A stretch of DNA of 64,000 nt from Fibrobacterales bacterium Fibro_02. GTDB lineage: Bacteria > Fibrobacterota > Fibrobacteria > Fibrobacterales > Fibrobacteraceae. The DNA lies in contig LVAE01000008.1 of NCBI GenBank assembly GCA_001603905.1, positions 1 through 64,000 on the forward strand, given 5' to 3'. Shown piece by piece: positions 47,140 to 56,869 of this stretch (position 1 is the first letter of the stretch; each line of letters starts with the position of its first letter). Under the pieces are notes generated by a model. The model had not been told where the DNA came from and did no database searches. It saw nothing but the letters and a program-made list of their open reading frames with translations. The translations under genes and the position numbers were made by a program.

Positions 47140-48783
47140 ATGAGTAACTTCTACAACATGCCGAAACTCCCGACCGAGAACAGCCCGAAGGTGGAAATCT
47201 TCGTGGACGACAAGGCCGTGATGGTTCCTGGCGATACGAACCTGCTCGAAGCTTTGAAGGCTGTCGGGATTGAAACACCTCACGTCTGTTACCACCCGTA
47301 TTTGCCGGTGTCCGGTAACTGCCGCCAGTGCCTGGTGGAACAGGAAGGCCCGCGCGGCCGCATGCTTGTGATTGCATGCTACACGCCGGTCGCTCCGGGT
47401 ATGAAGATTTATACGCCGGCATCCAGTGCCCGTGTGAAGAATGCCCGCAAGGCAACGCAAGAATTCATGTTGGTGAACCACCCCCTCGATTGCCCGATTT
47501 GCGACAAGGCCGGTGAATGCACCCTGCAAGAAAACTATATGGAAGCGGGCCAGAACGAATCTCGTATGCGCCCCGAATACGGCAAGAACTACCATGGTAA
47601 TCCTGCGCACCAGTTCATTGATGCGAAGGGCCAGCTCCGTGGTGGTAAGCATGTGGACCTCGGTCCCCGTGTTTTGCTCGACGAAGAACGCTGCGTGCAG
47701 TGCGACCGTTGCGTGCGATTTATGCGTACGATTGCCGGTTCCGAACAGTTGCAGCTCGCTGGCCGCGCCGACCATACCTACATTACTACGTTCCCGGGTG
47801 AAAAGCTCGATCACGAATATGACCTTTGCGTGACTGACGTTTGCCCCGTGGGCGCCATGACCGCGAAGTACTTCCGCTTCCAGAAGCGTGTATGGCTCCT
47901 GTCCCACACGCCGACGGTTTCGATGGACGACTCTCTCGGTGCAAACATTTGGCTGGATCACGCTGATGGTCACATCTACCGTGTGATGCCGCGTTGCAAC
48001 CCGGAAGTGAACCGCAGCTGGCTCTCTAACACGAGCCGCCTCGCGTTCCAGAACTTTGACAAGAACCGCTTGCCGGCGATGGGCTTCCATGTGATTCAGG
48101 AAGCGATTGCAGAAGCCAAGAAGAACGGGGGCAAGGTCGCCCTCGTTGCTGGTGGCTCCTGCACGATCGAAGATCTCGCCGCACTCCGCATGCTCAAGGA
48201 ATCCTTGGGCGACTCCGCCGAACTTTTCGGCGGGACCTTCAAGAAGGTCGGTGCCCCCGATGGCATTGCCATGAGTGGCGACCCGCTTGCAAACCGCGCC
48301 GCTTTCAAGTTGCTCGGTATTCCTGACGACAACCTCGACAATCTCGTCGATCGTTGCAGAAACGATGTCACGAAGGGTGCTCCCGAATTCAAGGTGCTGG
48401 TGACGGTGAACAACGATATCTTCGGCGAAGGTGGTGCCGCTGTGGCTACCCTCGAAAAGATTCCGACCCGTATCGCGCTCACTCCGTTCAACGATGCCAC
48501 CGCCCAAAAGGCGTCGCTCGCTTTCGGCATTCGCCACTGGAGCGAAGTCCAGGGTACCATGGTGAACAGCTTGAATATTCTTCAGAAGCTGAATGCCTGC
48601 CCGGTTTGTCCCGACGAAAAGATCCGTGCCGCTTACGACGTTCTTTCGGAACTCGCCGGAAACAAGTTCGAAAGCGCATTCGATGCCTTCAAGAAGGCGG
48701 GCGAATATGCTGGCGTGCTTGCAGGACTTTCTTACGATACCATCAAGAGTACAGGCAAGTTGCTCGAAGGAGGTAACGCCTAA
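47140..48783 (+). CDS. nuoG: NADH-quinone oxidoreductase subunit G (short form)
   Basis: The 547-residue subunit starts at ATG 47140, four bases after the nuoF stop; the track start 47098 lies inside nuoF. It has the 2Fe-2S region (CYHPYLPVSGNCRQCLVEQEG, CPICDKAGECTLQ), a His/Cys and 4Fe-4S region (ERCVQCDRCVRFMRTIAG, CDLCVTDVCPVGAM) and then a shortened molybdopterin-oxidoreductase-like part. E. coli NuoG is over 900 residues, so the C-terminal domain is reduced here. Confidence 0.94.
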   Translation: MSNFYNMPKLPTENSPKVEIFVDDKAVMVPGDTNLLEALKAVGIETPHVCYHPYLPVSGNCRQCLVEQEGPRGRMLVIACYTPVAPGMKIYTPASSARVKNARKATQEFMLVNHPLDCPICDKAGECTLQENYMEAGQNESRMRPEYGKNYHGNPAHQFIDAKGQLRGGKHVDLGPRVLLDEERCVQCDRCVRFMRTIAGSEQLQLAGRADHTYITTFPGEKLDHEYDLCVTDVCPVGAMTAKYFRFQKRVWLLSHTPTVSMDDSLGANIWLDHADGHIYRVMPRCNPEVNRSWLSNTSRLAFQNFDKNRLPAMGFHVIQEAIAEAKKNGGKVALVAGGSCTIEDLAALRMLKESLGDSAELFGGTFKKVGAPDGIAMSGDPLANRAAFKLLGIPDDNLDNLVDRCRNDVTKGAPEFKVLVTVNNDIFGEGGAAVATLEKIPTRIALTPFNDATAQKASLAFGIRHWSEVQGTMVNSLNILQKLNACPVCPDEKIRAAYDVLSELAGNKFESAFDAFKKAGEYAGVLAGLSYDTIKSTGKLLEGGNA

Positions 48784-50138
48784 TGGATATCATCGAATCC
48801 AAAACCTGGGTGGAATGGCTCATCACGATTGCGAAGTTCGGCTTCTGCTTCGTGCCGGTGCTCTACATCCTGTTGTTGATTCCTATGGAACGCCGTGGTG
48901 CAGGTTTCATGCAGGACCGTCAGGGTCCGAACCGCTCCTACATCAAGGTTCCGTATTTCGGTAAGGTCCGCTTGTTCGGCTATGTGCAGAACATGTGCGA
49001 CGGTACCAAGTTGTTTTTCAAGGAAATGTTTGCTCCGAAGGGCGCAAAGAAGTTCCTTTACTACGTGGCGCCGGCAATCCCGTTTGCCATCGTGTTCCTT
49101 TCTCCGTGCGTGATTCCCTGGTTTGGCCCGATGGTCTTTGAATGGGGCGGCAAGGTGGTGCGCATCGCGGGCCCGATCGTGGATTCCGAAGTGGGTATCT
49201 TGCTCCTGTTCGGTTTCAGTTCGCTTTCCGCCTATGGTGCCGTTCTCGCTGGCTTGAGCTCCCGTTCCAAGTACAGCTACCTCGGTTCTCTGCGTACGAC
49301 CGCAATGACAATTAGCTACGAAGTCTGCCAGGGTCTTTCGATGATGGGCCTCCTGGTGCTCGCCGGTTCTTTCAGCCTCACCGATATCGTGAGCTGGCAG
49401 GAACACCACGTGTGGGGCATTGTCGCCCAACCGGTGGCTTTCTTCTGCTTCTTGATTGCGACGATTGCCGAAACGGGCCGTGCTCCGTTCGACGTTGCCG
49501 AAGGTGAACCCGAACTTGTTGCCGGTTACCATACAGAATATGGTGCCATGCAGTTCGGCCTGTTCTACATGGGTGAATACTCTCACATTTGCATCAGCAG
49601 CCTTCTGGTGGCAACCCTCTTCTTGGGCGGTTACTCGGTCCCGTTCGTGACGACCGAAACCATCCAGGCTCACATGGGTGGCTCGCTCGCTATCCTCTGC
49701 TGGGTGCTCGCTTTCTTCGCTCTCGCGTTCCTCCACATGATCTACCGCTACTCCCGCAAGCTCCGTGCTTCGGCACAGTCCAACAAGATGGAAATCTTGC
49801 AGGAATACAAGCTTTACAAGGGGATCGGTTGGATTGCCGCTTTCGTGCTGGTCTGCGCCGGTATCGCTTCCTGGATGCTTTACAACCCGCAGGTTACCGT
49901 GGTTAATGGAGTCGCTGTGAACACCCTGGGCGCTGCCCTCGGTACGGCTCTCATCCACCTGCTCGTGCTCCTGGTGAAGAGCGTGTTCTTCTGCTGGGTG
50001 TGGATCTGGGTCCGCTGGACGCTCCCGCGCTTCCGCTATGACCACGTGATGCATCTTGGCTGGAAGATCATCTTGAACATCGCTATCTTGAACCTCGTTG
50101 TGACCGCCGTGGTCGCGAAGCTGATGGGAGGTAACTAA
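48783..50138 (+). CDS. nuoH: NADH-quinone oxidoreductase subunit H
   Basis: The 451-residue membrane subunit joins the peripheral and membrane arms: MERRGAGFMQDRQGPNR, IAETGRAPFDVAEGEPELVAGYHTEYGAMQFGLFYMGEY, and many hydrophobic helices with a C-terminal RWTLPRFRYDHVMHLGWK. It is longer than typical (about 330-430), with an inserted segment near 90-140. It overlaps the stop of nuoG (TAATG) and the start of nuoI. Confidence 0.96.
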   Translation: MDIIESKTWVEWLITIAKFGFCFVPVLYILLLIPMERRGAGFMQDRQGPNRSYIKVPYFGKVRLFGYVQNMCDGTKLFFKEMFAPKGAKKFLYYVAPAIPFAIVFLSPCVIPWFGPMVFEWGGKVVRIAGPIVDSEVGILLLFGFSSLSAYGAVLAGLSSRSKYSYLGSLRTTAMTISYEVCQGLSMMGLLVLAGSFSLTDIVSWQEHHVWGIVAQPVAFFCFLIATIAETGRAPFDVAEGEPELVAGYHTEYGAMQFGLFYMGEYSHICISSLLVATLFLGGYSVPFVTTETIQAHMGGSLAILCWVLAFFALAFLHMIYRYSRKLRASAQSNKMEILQEYKLYKGIGWIAAFVLVCAGIASWMLYNPQVTVVNGVAVNTLGAALGTALIHLLVLLVKSVFFCWVWIWVRWTLPRFRYDHVMHLGWKIILNIAILNLVVTAVVAKLMGGN

Positions 50139-50710
50139 TGGCTCGCGTTATTAGACAGAGGCCCATGAACTGGGTGGAACGCCTCTACATTTTCGAGGCG
50201 ATTCGCGGCTTGTGGACGACGCTCAAGCACGCCGCCCGCGGTCTTTTCCGCTACGAAGAGCTGCCGACGATTTCTTATCCGGAAGGTCAGCCCGAAGTCC
50301 GTAGCACTTACCGTGCAAAGCATCGCTTGATGCTGCGCCCCGACGGAACGCCCCGTTGCGTGGCCTGCGGCATGTGCGCTGCGGCTTGCCCTGCACACTG
50401 CATTTATATCGAAGCTACCGCAAGTGACGATCCGCGTATCGAAAAGAAGGTGAAGCGCTTCGATATCGACCACCTGACCTGCGTGTTCTGCGGTCTCTGC
50501 GTTGAAGCCTGCCCGGTCGATGCGCTCCGCATGGATACCAAGGAAATCATTTTTGAACACCGCACCCGCGACGAATTCGTGGCGAACCTGAAGACTCTCA
50601 CTAGCTGGGATCCGAAGGATTACCCCGATGACGCGCAGAGCCAGAAGGCTCCGGGCGGAAAACTGAATGCCGAGGCCCGCAAGGTCTGGGGAATGGAGGT
50701 TAAGAACTAA
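50138..50710 (+). CDS. nuoI: NADH-quinone oxidoreductase subunit I
   Basis: The 190-residue subunit carries clusters N6a and N6b: CVACGMCAAACPAHCIYIEA and CVFCGLCVEACPVDALRMD, with an amphipathic N-terminus (WVERLYIFEAIRGLWTTLKH). It relays electrons to NuoB. It is coupled by overlapping stop/start with nuoH and nuoJ. Confidence 0.96.
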   Translation: MARVIRQRPMNWVERLYIFEAIRGLWTTLKHAARGLFRYEELPTISYPEGQPEVRSTYRAKHRLMLRPDGTPRCVACGMCAAACPAHCIYIEATASDDPRIEKKVKRFDIDHLTCVFCGLCVEACPVDALRMDTKEIIFEHRTRDEFVANLKTLTSWDPKDYPDDAQSQKAPGGKLNAEARKVWGMEVKN

Positions 50711-51279
50711 TGCTCGCCCTGATTTACTTTATCATTCTCGCCGTGATTGCCGTTGGGGCCGCCTGCTGCGTGTTCCTCTCGAAGCATCCGCTTTACGGTG
50801 GTCTTTCCCTGGTTCTCACCATGCTTTCGCTCGCCGGTATCTACGGCCTGCTGGGTAGCCCCTTTATCGGTGTTGTCCAGATTATGGTCTACGCGGGTGC
50901 TATCATGATGCTCCTCGTGTTCGTGATTTCGGTCTTGAACGCGGCCAAGGACAACAGGACTCCCATGTTCGACGGCACTTCGATCTTTGTGCTCATCGGC
51001 GTGCTCGGTCTGGCTGGCCTTATTGGTTTTGCCCTCGTGCTCACTCCGCTCGGCTTCGATGCTACTACGCTCCGTGGCTCTGTCGAGATGACCTCCAGTA
51101 ACCTGTTCGATACCGCCCAGACGGGTCCCGGCTACTTCGTGCTTTTCGAGGTGCTTGGCCTGTTGCTGCTCTCTTCGATGGGTGCGGCCGTTCTCATGGC
51201 TAAAAAGCGCCTGGGTTCTGACGCCTCTGTCGAGGCTGCTTCTGAAGAAGCTATCGCCGAAGAAAAGGAGGAAAAATAA
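50710..51279 (+). CDS. nuoJ: NADH-quinone oxidoreductase subunit J
   Basis: A 189-residue membrane subunit with five hydrophobic segments, including the conserved [32 protein letters not shown]. The C-terminal 20 residues are acidic ([13 protein letters not shown]). It overlaps nuoK by TAATG. Confidence 0.95.
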   Translation: MLALIYFIILAVIAVGAACCVFLSKHPLYGGLSLVLTMLSLAGIYGLLGSPFIGVVQIMVYAGAIMMLLVFVISVLNAAKDNRTPMFDGTSIFVLIGVLGLAGLIGFALVLTPLGFDATTLRGSVEMTSSNLFDTAQTGPGYFVLFEVLGLLLLSSMGAAVLMAKKRLGSDASVEAASEEAIAEEKEEK

Positions 51280-51593
51280 TGGAACTTCAACCGATTTTCA
51301 TCCAGATGCTTGCCCTGTTGCTCTTTGCCATTGGCCTTGCGACGGCTCTTGCTCGCCGTAACGTGTTCTTTGTGCTGATGGGCATTGAACTTGCGCTGAA
51401 CGCCGTGAACCTCTCCTTTGTGGGTTTCGCGAAGACTCTCCCTGCGGCCGAAAGTGTCGCGGGCCAGATCGTTCCGCTGTTCTCGATTGCCGTGGCCGCT
51501 GCCGAAGCGTGCGTGGGCCTTGCACTCGTGATCCTCATTTTCCGCAACCGTGAAAGTGTCGATTCCGATAACTATTCCAATATGAAGGGGTAA
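51279..51593 (+). CDS. nuoK: NADH-quinone oxidoreductase subunit K
   Basis: A 104-residue, three-helix membrane subunit: [23 protein letters not shown] and [25 protein letters not shown], with the conserved membrane Glu residues used in proton translocation. Normal length. Confidence 0.96.
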   Translation: MELQPIFIQMLALLLFAIGLATALARRNVFFVLMGIELALNAVNLSFVGFAKTLPAAESVAGQIVPLFSIAVAAAEACVGLALVILIFRNRESVDSDNYSNMKG

Positions 51594-51596
51594 GCA

Positions 51597-53552
51597 ATGA
51601 CAAATTTACCGCTTTGGATTATTCCTCTTTTCCCGCTCCTGGGAACGATTCTGCTTGGTACCGTAGCCGTTGTCTCGTCGGGTAGCAAGAAGGGTCCTTC
51701 CGAAGGTTTCGTGGGCGCCCTCTCGGTGTTGTTCCCGGCGCTTTCGTTCGTGAGTGTCGTGTTGCTTGCTTTCGGCATGCCCGAAGAAGGCATCCGCCAG
51801 ACGCTCTGCAACTGGATCGACATCCCTATGCTCAAGGTCAATATCGGATTCCTGTTCGATGGCCTCTCTCGAGTGATGCTCCTGTTCGTGACCGGTATCG
51901 GTTCGCTCATCGCTCTGTACTCGATTGGTTACATGCACGGTGATCGCGGCTTTACCCGCTTCTTCGCCTACATTAACCTGTTCCTGTTCAGCATGATTGT
52001 GCTGGTGCTTTCCGACAGTCTGCTGCTCACCTTCCTCGGTTGGGAAGGCGTGGGCCTCTGCTCCTACCTGCTGATCGGTTTCTGGAACCACGACCTCAAC
52101 AACTGCAAGGCCGCTAACAAGGCCTTCATCGTGAACCGCGTGGGCGATATCGGCTTTTTGCTCGGTATGCTTTGCCTCGCTACTCTCGGTGGCTCCGCCA
52201 TTCTCAACTACGATGCTCTGAACAAGTTCATCGAGATGCTGATTGCCGGCGGACACGTGGAACTGGCGACTCCGATTATCGCGATTGCGGGTCTTCTGTT
52301 CTTCGTGGGTTGCACCGGTAAGTCTGCCCAGATTCCTCTCCTTACCTGGCTCCCGGATGCCATGGCGGGTCCGACTCCCGTGTCTGCGCTTATCCACGCT
52401 GCAACCATGGTGACCTCCGGTGTCTACCTGCTTGCTCGTCTTAGCCGCATGTTCTCGGTGATTCCGGAAGTCCTGATGATTGTCCTGATTGTCGGTATGC
52501 TCACCGCTTTCTGGGCGGCTGTCGCAGGCCTCTTCCAGAACGACATCAAGAAGGTGCTTGCCTACTCCACGATTTCCCAGCTCGGTTACATGTTCATGGC
52601 GGCGGGCGCCTCTGCTTATGACGCCTCGATCTTCCATGTGTTCACTCACGCCTTCTTCAAGGCGGCCCTCTTCCTCGGTGCTGGTGCCGTGATTCACGCG
52701 CTCGCTGGCGAACAGGATATGCGCCGCATGGGTGGCCTCATCAAGAAGACCCCTGTTACCGCTTGCGTAATGATCTTTGCGTTCCTCGCCATTATCGGCT
52801 TCCCGGGCTTTGCCGGTTTCTGGTCCAAGGACCTGATTCTGGAACGCCTCTACACGAATGCCCCGTTCGGTGAGTTCTTCTACGGCGTTGGCCTCTTGAC
52901 GGCTGTCATTACGGCTGTCTACATGGGTCGCCTGATTATCATGACCTTCTTCGGTGAATACCGCGGTCCCAAGGAAAAGGAAGCTCACATTCACGAAGCT
53001 CCGGCCTGCATGCTTTTCCCGATGGTGATTCTCGCTGTCGGTGCCGTGTTTGCCGGTTACCTGTGGGCCGATTCGCTCGGCATCAAGTTCTTCGAAGGGA
53101 CGCTCGCCCCGGTGGTGGGTGTCGCCCAGGACTTTGTTGTGGGCAAGCTCGCTGTTGCCCACGTGAACCCGATGGCCTTTGCCTGCTTCGGCACGGCGGC
53201 GGCTCTTCTCGGTATGTTTATCGCTTATGCAATTTACGGAACCAAGCGTCTGCCGCGCTTGCACGCCAAGTGGGGGAGCGCCCCCGAAGGCTTCAAGGCC
53301 GACTGGACGTTCTTCTTTGACTACATCCATTCCATCTTTATCGTGATGTTCAAGGCGGCTGCCTTCGTGGCCGATGTCTTCGTCGATAAGGTCCTGCAGG
53401 CGATTCAATGGACGATTGGCGCCATTGCCGAAATCGTGGGCGACGGAGTCAGCTCTTTCCAGGCTCGCAAGGTGCGTGTGCAGCTTACGCTTAGCCTGGT
53501 GGGTCTCGTTGCGCTCACTGCTGTTGTTCTTCTGACTGGAGGTTTGTTCTAA
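51597..53552 (+). CDS. nuoL: NADH-quinone oxidoreductase subunit L
   Basis: The 651-residue antiporter-like subunit: LLTFLGWEGVGLCSYLLIGFW, TGKSAQIPLLTWLPDAMAGPTPVSALIHAATMVTSGVYLLAR, KKVLAYSTISQLGYMFMAAG and a long C-terminal lateral helix region (AAFVADVFVDKVLQAIQW). It pumps protons. Its end overlaps nuoM by TAATG. Confidence 0.96.
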   Translation: MTNLPLWIIPLFPLLGTILLGTVAVVSSGSKKGPSEGFVGALSVLFPALSFVSVVLLAFGMPEEGIRQTLCNWIDIPMLKVNIGFLFDGLSRVMLLFVTGIGSLIALYSIGYMHGDRGFTRFFAYINLFLFSMIVLVLSDSLLLTFLGWEGVGLCSYLLIGFWNHDLNNCKAANKAFIVNRVGDIGFLLGMLCLATLGGSAILNYDALNKFIEMLIAGGHVELATPIIAIAGLLFFVGCTGKSAQIPLLTWLPDAMAGPTPVSALIHAATMVTSGVYLLARLSRMFSVIPEVLMIVLIVGMLTAFWAAVAGLFQNDIKKVLAYSTISQLGYMFMAAGASAYDASIFHVFTHAFFKAALFLGAGAVIHALAGEQDMRRMGGLIKKTPVTACVMIFAFLAIIGFPGFAGFWSKDLILERLYTNAPFGEFFYGVGLLTAVITAVYMGRLIIMTFFGEYRGPKEKEAHIHEAPACMLFPMVILAVGAVFAGYLWADSLGIKFFEGTLAPVVGVAQDFVVGKLAVAHVNPMAFACFGTAAALLGMFIAYAIYGTKRLPRLHAKWGSAPEGFKADWTFFFDYIHSIFIVMFKAAAFVADVFVDKVLQAIQWTIGAIAEIVGDGVSSFQARKVRVQLTLSLVGLVALTAVVLLTGGLF

Positions 53553-55279
53553 TGCTTTTGCATCTCCTTGTCTTAGCACCGTTTGTCGCCGCAGTCCTGA
53601 TGGCTGCGACTTCCAAGGAAGACCCGAAGTCTTCTTCTAGACTTGCGTTCCTTTTCGGTTATGCCTTCGTAGCGCTGTCGATTGCCCTGATTGCGAGTGG
53701 CAACCAGGCGACCGAGGCTATCGAATGGTTCCACATTCCTGGCGCGAAGGGTTCTGTCTATTACTACCTGTATAGCCACGGACTGGGTGCCTGGATGGTG
53801 CTTCTGTCGACGTCGCTTTCGCTGGTGGCCTTGATGACGGCCCGCAACACGCTCGACACGAACTACCGTAATTTCGCCATCGGTATCTTTGCCTTGATGG
53901 GCGCAATGAACGGAACCTTCCTCGCTGCCGATGCCGTGCTGTTCTTCTTCTTCTTCGAAGCCATGGTGATTCCTGCTGCGATCCTGATTGCCGCCTATGG
54001 CGGAAAGGAACGCACGAAGGCTGCGATGACGTTCGCGATCTACACACTGGTGGGTTCTGCCCCGATGATGGTTGCCCTTTGGTACCTCGTGACGGTGGCG
54101 GACAATTCCCTGGTGCTTTCGCTTGCTGTCGCTCTCCAGAATCTGGATCCTGCGATGCAGTCGACGCTTCTCGCTTGCTTCCTGCTCGCCTTTATGGTGA
54201 AAACCCCGATTTTCCCGTTCCACGGCTGGCAGGCGATTACCTATGCTGAAGCTCCGGCTCCGCTTTCGGCTATCCTTACGGGTGCCATGAGTAAGGCGGG
54301 CGTGTTCGGCTTTATCGCCTGGATTCTTCCGATTTTCCCGCTCTCGATGGAATGGGTTGATGCCATGATGTGGCTTGGCCTCTTGACGGCTGTTTATGGC
54401 GCCATGCTTGCATTCCGTGCGATGGACGGCAAGAAGCTCTTGGCCTATAGCTCCATGGGTCATTTGGGGCTTGCTGTGGCGGGCGTGTTCAGCCTTTCCG
54501 AATCGATGCTCCCTGCAGTGCTCGTGCTCCTGGTGGCTCACGGTCTCAGCGCCGGTGCCCAGTTCTACCTGATGGGTATTGCCGAACGCTTTGCGGGTAC
54601 TCGCGATATCGAACAGCTCGGTGGCCTTGCCAAGCGTAACCCTGTGTTCGGTTCGCTGTTCGGCTTTGTGGCTGTGCTTTCTCTTGCGGTTCCGGGAACA
54701 GCTGGATTTGTCGGTGAATTTACGGTGCTCATGTCCCTGTGGGATATGGGGCCGCTTCCTGCCCTGGTCGCAGGTCTTTGCCTGATTCTTTCTGCCGCCT
54801 ACATGCTGCGCTTTGTGCAGAAGGTTATTTTCGGTACGCCCGCCCGCCAGTACGAAGACGGCAAGCGCATGACCGCTCTCGAAGGCTCTTCGATTGGCGT
54901 CATGGGTGTCTTGCTCCTGGTGTTCGGTATGCATCCGGCTTTCATTACCAACGCTCTCCAGCTCTTTGACGAAAACGCCGTGCAGGAGATGAACAAGGTT
55001 TCTCATCCGGAAACGGCTCCGGTGGAATCTTCGACAGTCGAAGCTCCTGCCGACGTGGTGGACGATGCGACTGCTGACGAAAATGTCGCTGCCGTGGCGC
55101 AGCCCATGACCGAAGAGGACCTGCGACAGCTCGATTCCAACTTGAAGGCAAACGGCTTTAGCGACGAAGAACGCGCTTCGCTGATTGCCCAGCTCAAGGC
55201 GATGAGCGAAAGCGAAGTTGCCGAAGCTCCTGAACAAAACGAGGCCACAGCAAACGAGGAGGCTTCTGAAAATGAGTAA
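53552..55279 (+). CDS. nuoM: NADH-quinone oxidoreductase subunit M with acidic C-terminal extension
   Basis: The 575-residue antiporter-like subunit: FFFFEAMVIPAAILIAAYGG, KTPIFPFHGWQAITYAEAPAPLSAILTGAMSKAGVFG, KLLAYSSMGHLGLAVAG and GTAGFVGEF. After the last helix about 85 residues follow that are acidic, Ala/Glu-rich and end in a small helical UBA-like stretch (MTEEDLRQLDSNLKANGFSDEERASLIAQLKAM). Such a tail is not usual. It overlaps nuoN by eight bases. Confidence 0.95.
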   Translation: MLLHLLVLAPFVAAVLMAATSKEDPKSSSRLAFLFGYAFVALSIALIASGNQATEAIEWFHIPGAKGSVYYYLYSHGLGAWMVLLSTSLSLVALMTARNTLDTNYRNFAIGIFALMGAMNGTFLAADAVLFFFFFEAMVIPAAILIAAYGGKERTKAAMTFAIYTLVGSAPMMVALWYLVTVADNSLVLSLAVALQNLDPAMQSTLLACFLLAFMVKTPIFPFHGWQAITYAEAPAPLSAILTGAMSKAGVFGFIAWILPIFPLSMEWVDAMMWLGLLTAVYGAMLAFRAMDGKKLLAYSSMGHLGLAVAGVFSLSESMLPAVLVLLVAHGLSAGAQFYLMGIAERFAGTRDIEQLGGLAKRNPVFGSLFGFVAVLSLAVPGTAGFVGEFTVLMSLWDMGPLPALVAGLCLILSAAYMLRFVQKVIFGTPARQYEDGKRMTALEGSSIGVMGVLLLVFGMHPAFITNALQLFDENAVQEMNKVSHPETAPVESSTVEAPADVVDDATADENVAAVAQPMTEEDLRQLDSNLKANGFSDEERASLIAQLKAMSESEVAEAPEQNEATANEEASENE

Positions 55280-56744
55280 TATCGTGAATCTCTTGCCCGT
55301 AATTCTGGTCGCGGTCGGTGCCCTCGTGACGCTCGCCGCAGAACCGTTCATCAAGGACGACAACAAGCACAAGGTGCTTCCGTGGGTGGCAAGCCTCTTT
55401 GTCGTGCTCGGTGCTGGTGCCTATTACCTCACGACGAACGACACCTTTATGAACCTGTACGCCATGGACCCGATCCGTCGCGTGCTCGGCATCGCGATTG
55501 TCCTGTGTGCGTTCCTCGGTGTTGCCGGTCTCCAGTGGACTCTCGGTCACGAGAAGTTCAAGGGTGGCGAAGCTTATGGCCTGTTGCTGCTTGCAACATG
55601 CGGTGCCCTGCTCATGACGCAGGCAATCGATTTTCTCGCCCTCTACCTGGGTATGGAACTTGCGAGCTTCCCGATTTATGCCCTGGTGGGTCTCCGTCGC
55701 AAGGACATCAATGCGAACGAAGGTGCTTTCAAGTACTTCGTTTCGGGTGCGGTGTTCAGCACGATTTTCCTGTACGGCGTGGCACTCGTTTACGGTGCTA
55801 CCGGTTCGACGCATATCTTTGCCGCTGTTATCGCGGGTCGCGGTATGCTTTACGGTATGGGCATTTTCCTCGCCCTGTTTGCGCTCCTGTTTAAGGCGGG
55901 TGCCGCTCCGGTTCATTTCTGGGTGGCCGACGTCTATACGGGTGCCTCTGTCGCGGTGACGGGCTTTATGGCCGCAGTCGTCAAGGTCGGCGCACTTGCT
56001 GCCCTGGGAACCCTCTGGCTTGGCTCCATGGTCACACGCATCGGCTCTGCTCCGGCATGGAACCTGGCCGAACAGGTGACGATTCATAGCGAAAACAAGA
56101 GCCTGTTCTATGTGATCGTGGTGGTGTCGGTGCTTTCGATGGCAATCGGCGCTTTCGGCGGTCTCGCCCAGAAGTCCATCCGCCGAATCATGGCTTACTC
56201 CGCCGTGATGAATGCGGGCTTTATCGTGATTGGCCTGTTGCTTCCGGACTATGCTGCCGAAGGCACTGTGCAGTTGGGTGCAATGTACTACTTCCTGATT
56301 ACTTATGCGGTCGGTAGCGCAGGTGCCCTGACGGGTATCGCATTCCTCGCCGGTAAGGAAGACAAGAAGGAAACCCTCGACGATATCCGCGGCCGTGGCC
56401 GTAAGCACTCCTACGTGGCGCTCGCAACGTCGGTCTGCTTGGCAAGCCTTGCGGGTATGCCGCCCGTTGCCGGTTTCCTCGCCAAGTTCTCGCTCTTCAC
56501 GGACGCCCTTGCCGGCGGACTCGGAATCATTGCAGCGATTGCTTTCGGTCTTTCGCTCGTGGCGGCGGTGTTCTACCTGCGCATCGCCTTCGTGCTCTTC
56601 ATGCCGCCCAAGGCAGAATGTGAATGCAAGTGCTGCTGCAAGGACAATTCCATGTACGTTTACCTGCTCCGCTTCGGCGTGACGGTTGCCGCCCTTGCGC
56701 TCGTCGTGATCGGCATCTTCCCGAAGCTTGCACTGATTGAGTAA
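55272..56744 (+). CDS. nuoN: NADH-quinone oxidoreductase subunit N
   Basis: The 490-residue antiporter-like subunit starting at ATG 55272 inside the nuoM end (MSNIVNLLPVILVAVGALVTL). It has LYLGMELASFPIYALVG, EGAFKYFVSGAVFSTIFLYG, FKAGAAPVHFWVADVYTGASVAVTGFMA, RRIMAYSAVMNAGFIVIG and GMPPVAGFLAKFSLF. Near the end a CECKCCCKD cluster lies in the loop before the last helix, an odd Cys-rich stretch. It is the last gene of the operon; a terminator follows. Confidence 0.95.
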   Translation: MSNIVNLLPVILVAVGALVTLAAEPFIKDDNKHKVLPWVASLFVVLGAGAYYLTTNDTFMNLYAMDPIRRVLGIAIVLCAFLGVAGLQWTLGHEKFKGGEAYGLLLLATCGALLMTQAIDFLALYLGMELASFPIYALVGLRRKDINANEGAFKYFVSGAVFSTIFLYGVALVYGATGSTHIFAAVIAGRGMLYGMGIFLALFALLFKAGAAPVHFWVADVYTGASVAVTGFMAAVVKVGALAALGTLWLGSMVTRIGSAPAWNLAEQVTIHSENKSLFYVIVVVSVLSMAIGAFGGLAQKSIRRIMAYSAVMNAGFIVIGLLLPDYAAEGTVQLGAMYYFLITYAVGSAGALTGIAFLAGKEDKKETLDDIRGRGRKHSYVALATSVCLASLAGMPPVAGFLAKFSLFTDALAGGLGIIAAIAFGLSLVAAVFYLRIAFVLFMPPKAECECKCCCKDNSMYVYLLRFGVTVAALALVVIGIFPKLALIE

Positions 56745-56772
56745 TATCAGTCGAAAAACCCAACTTTAAAAA

Positions 56773-56804
56773 AGGAGAATGCCACGAGGCATTCTTCTTT
56801 TTTT
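56773..56804 (+). terminator. Intrinsic terminator of the nuo operon
   Basis: AGGAGAATGCC-ACGA-GGCATTCTTCT followed by TTTTTT, 29 bases after nuoN. Confidence 0.9.
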
Positions 56805-56869
56805 ATGAGAAACGTATGATGAATCGCGTAGGGCGCTTAAGTTCTGTAATTGTTTAGCGGCTTTGGCGA

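Noticed and set aside
51606-53579. 657-residue minus-strand ORF opposite nuoL (and similar long ones opposite nuoG, nuoH, nuoM, nuoN)
   Set aside because: The sense frames match complex I subunits over full length; the antisense frames are low-complexity charged shadows.
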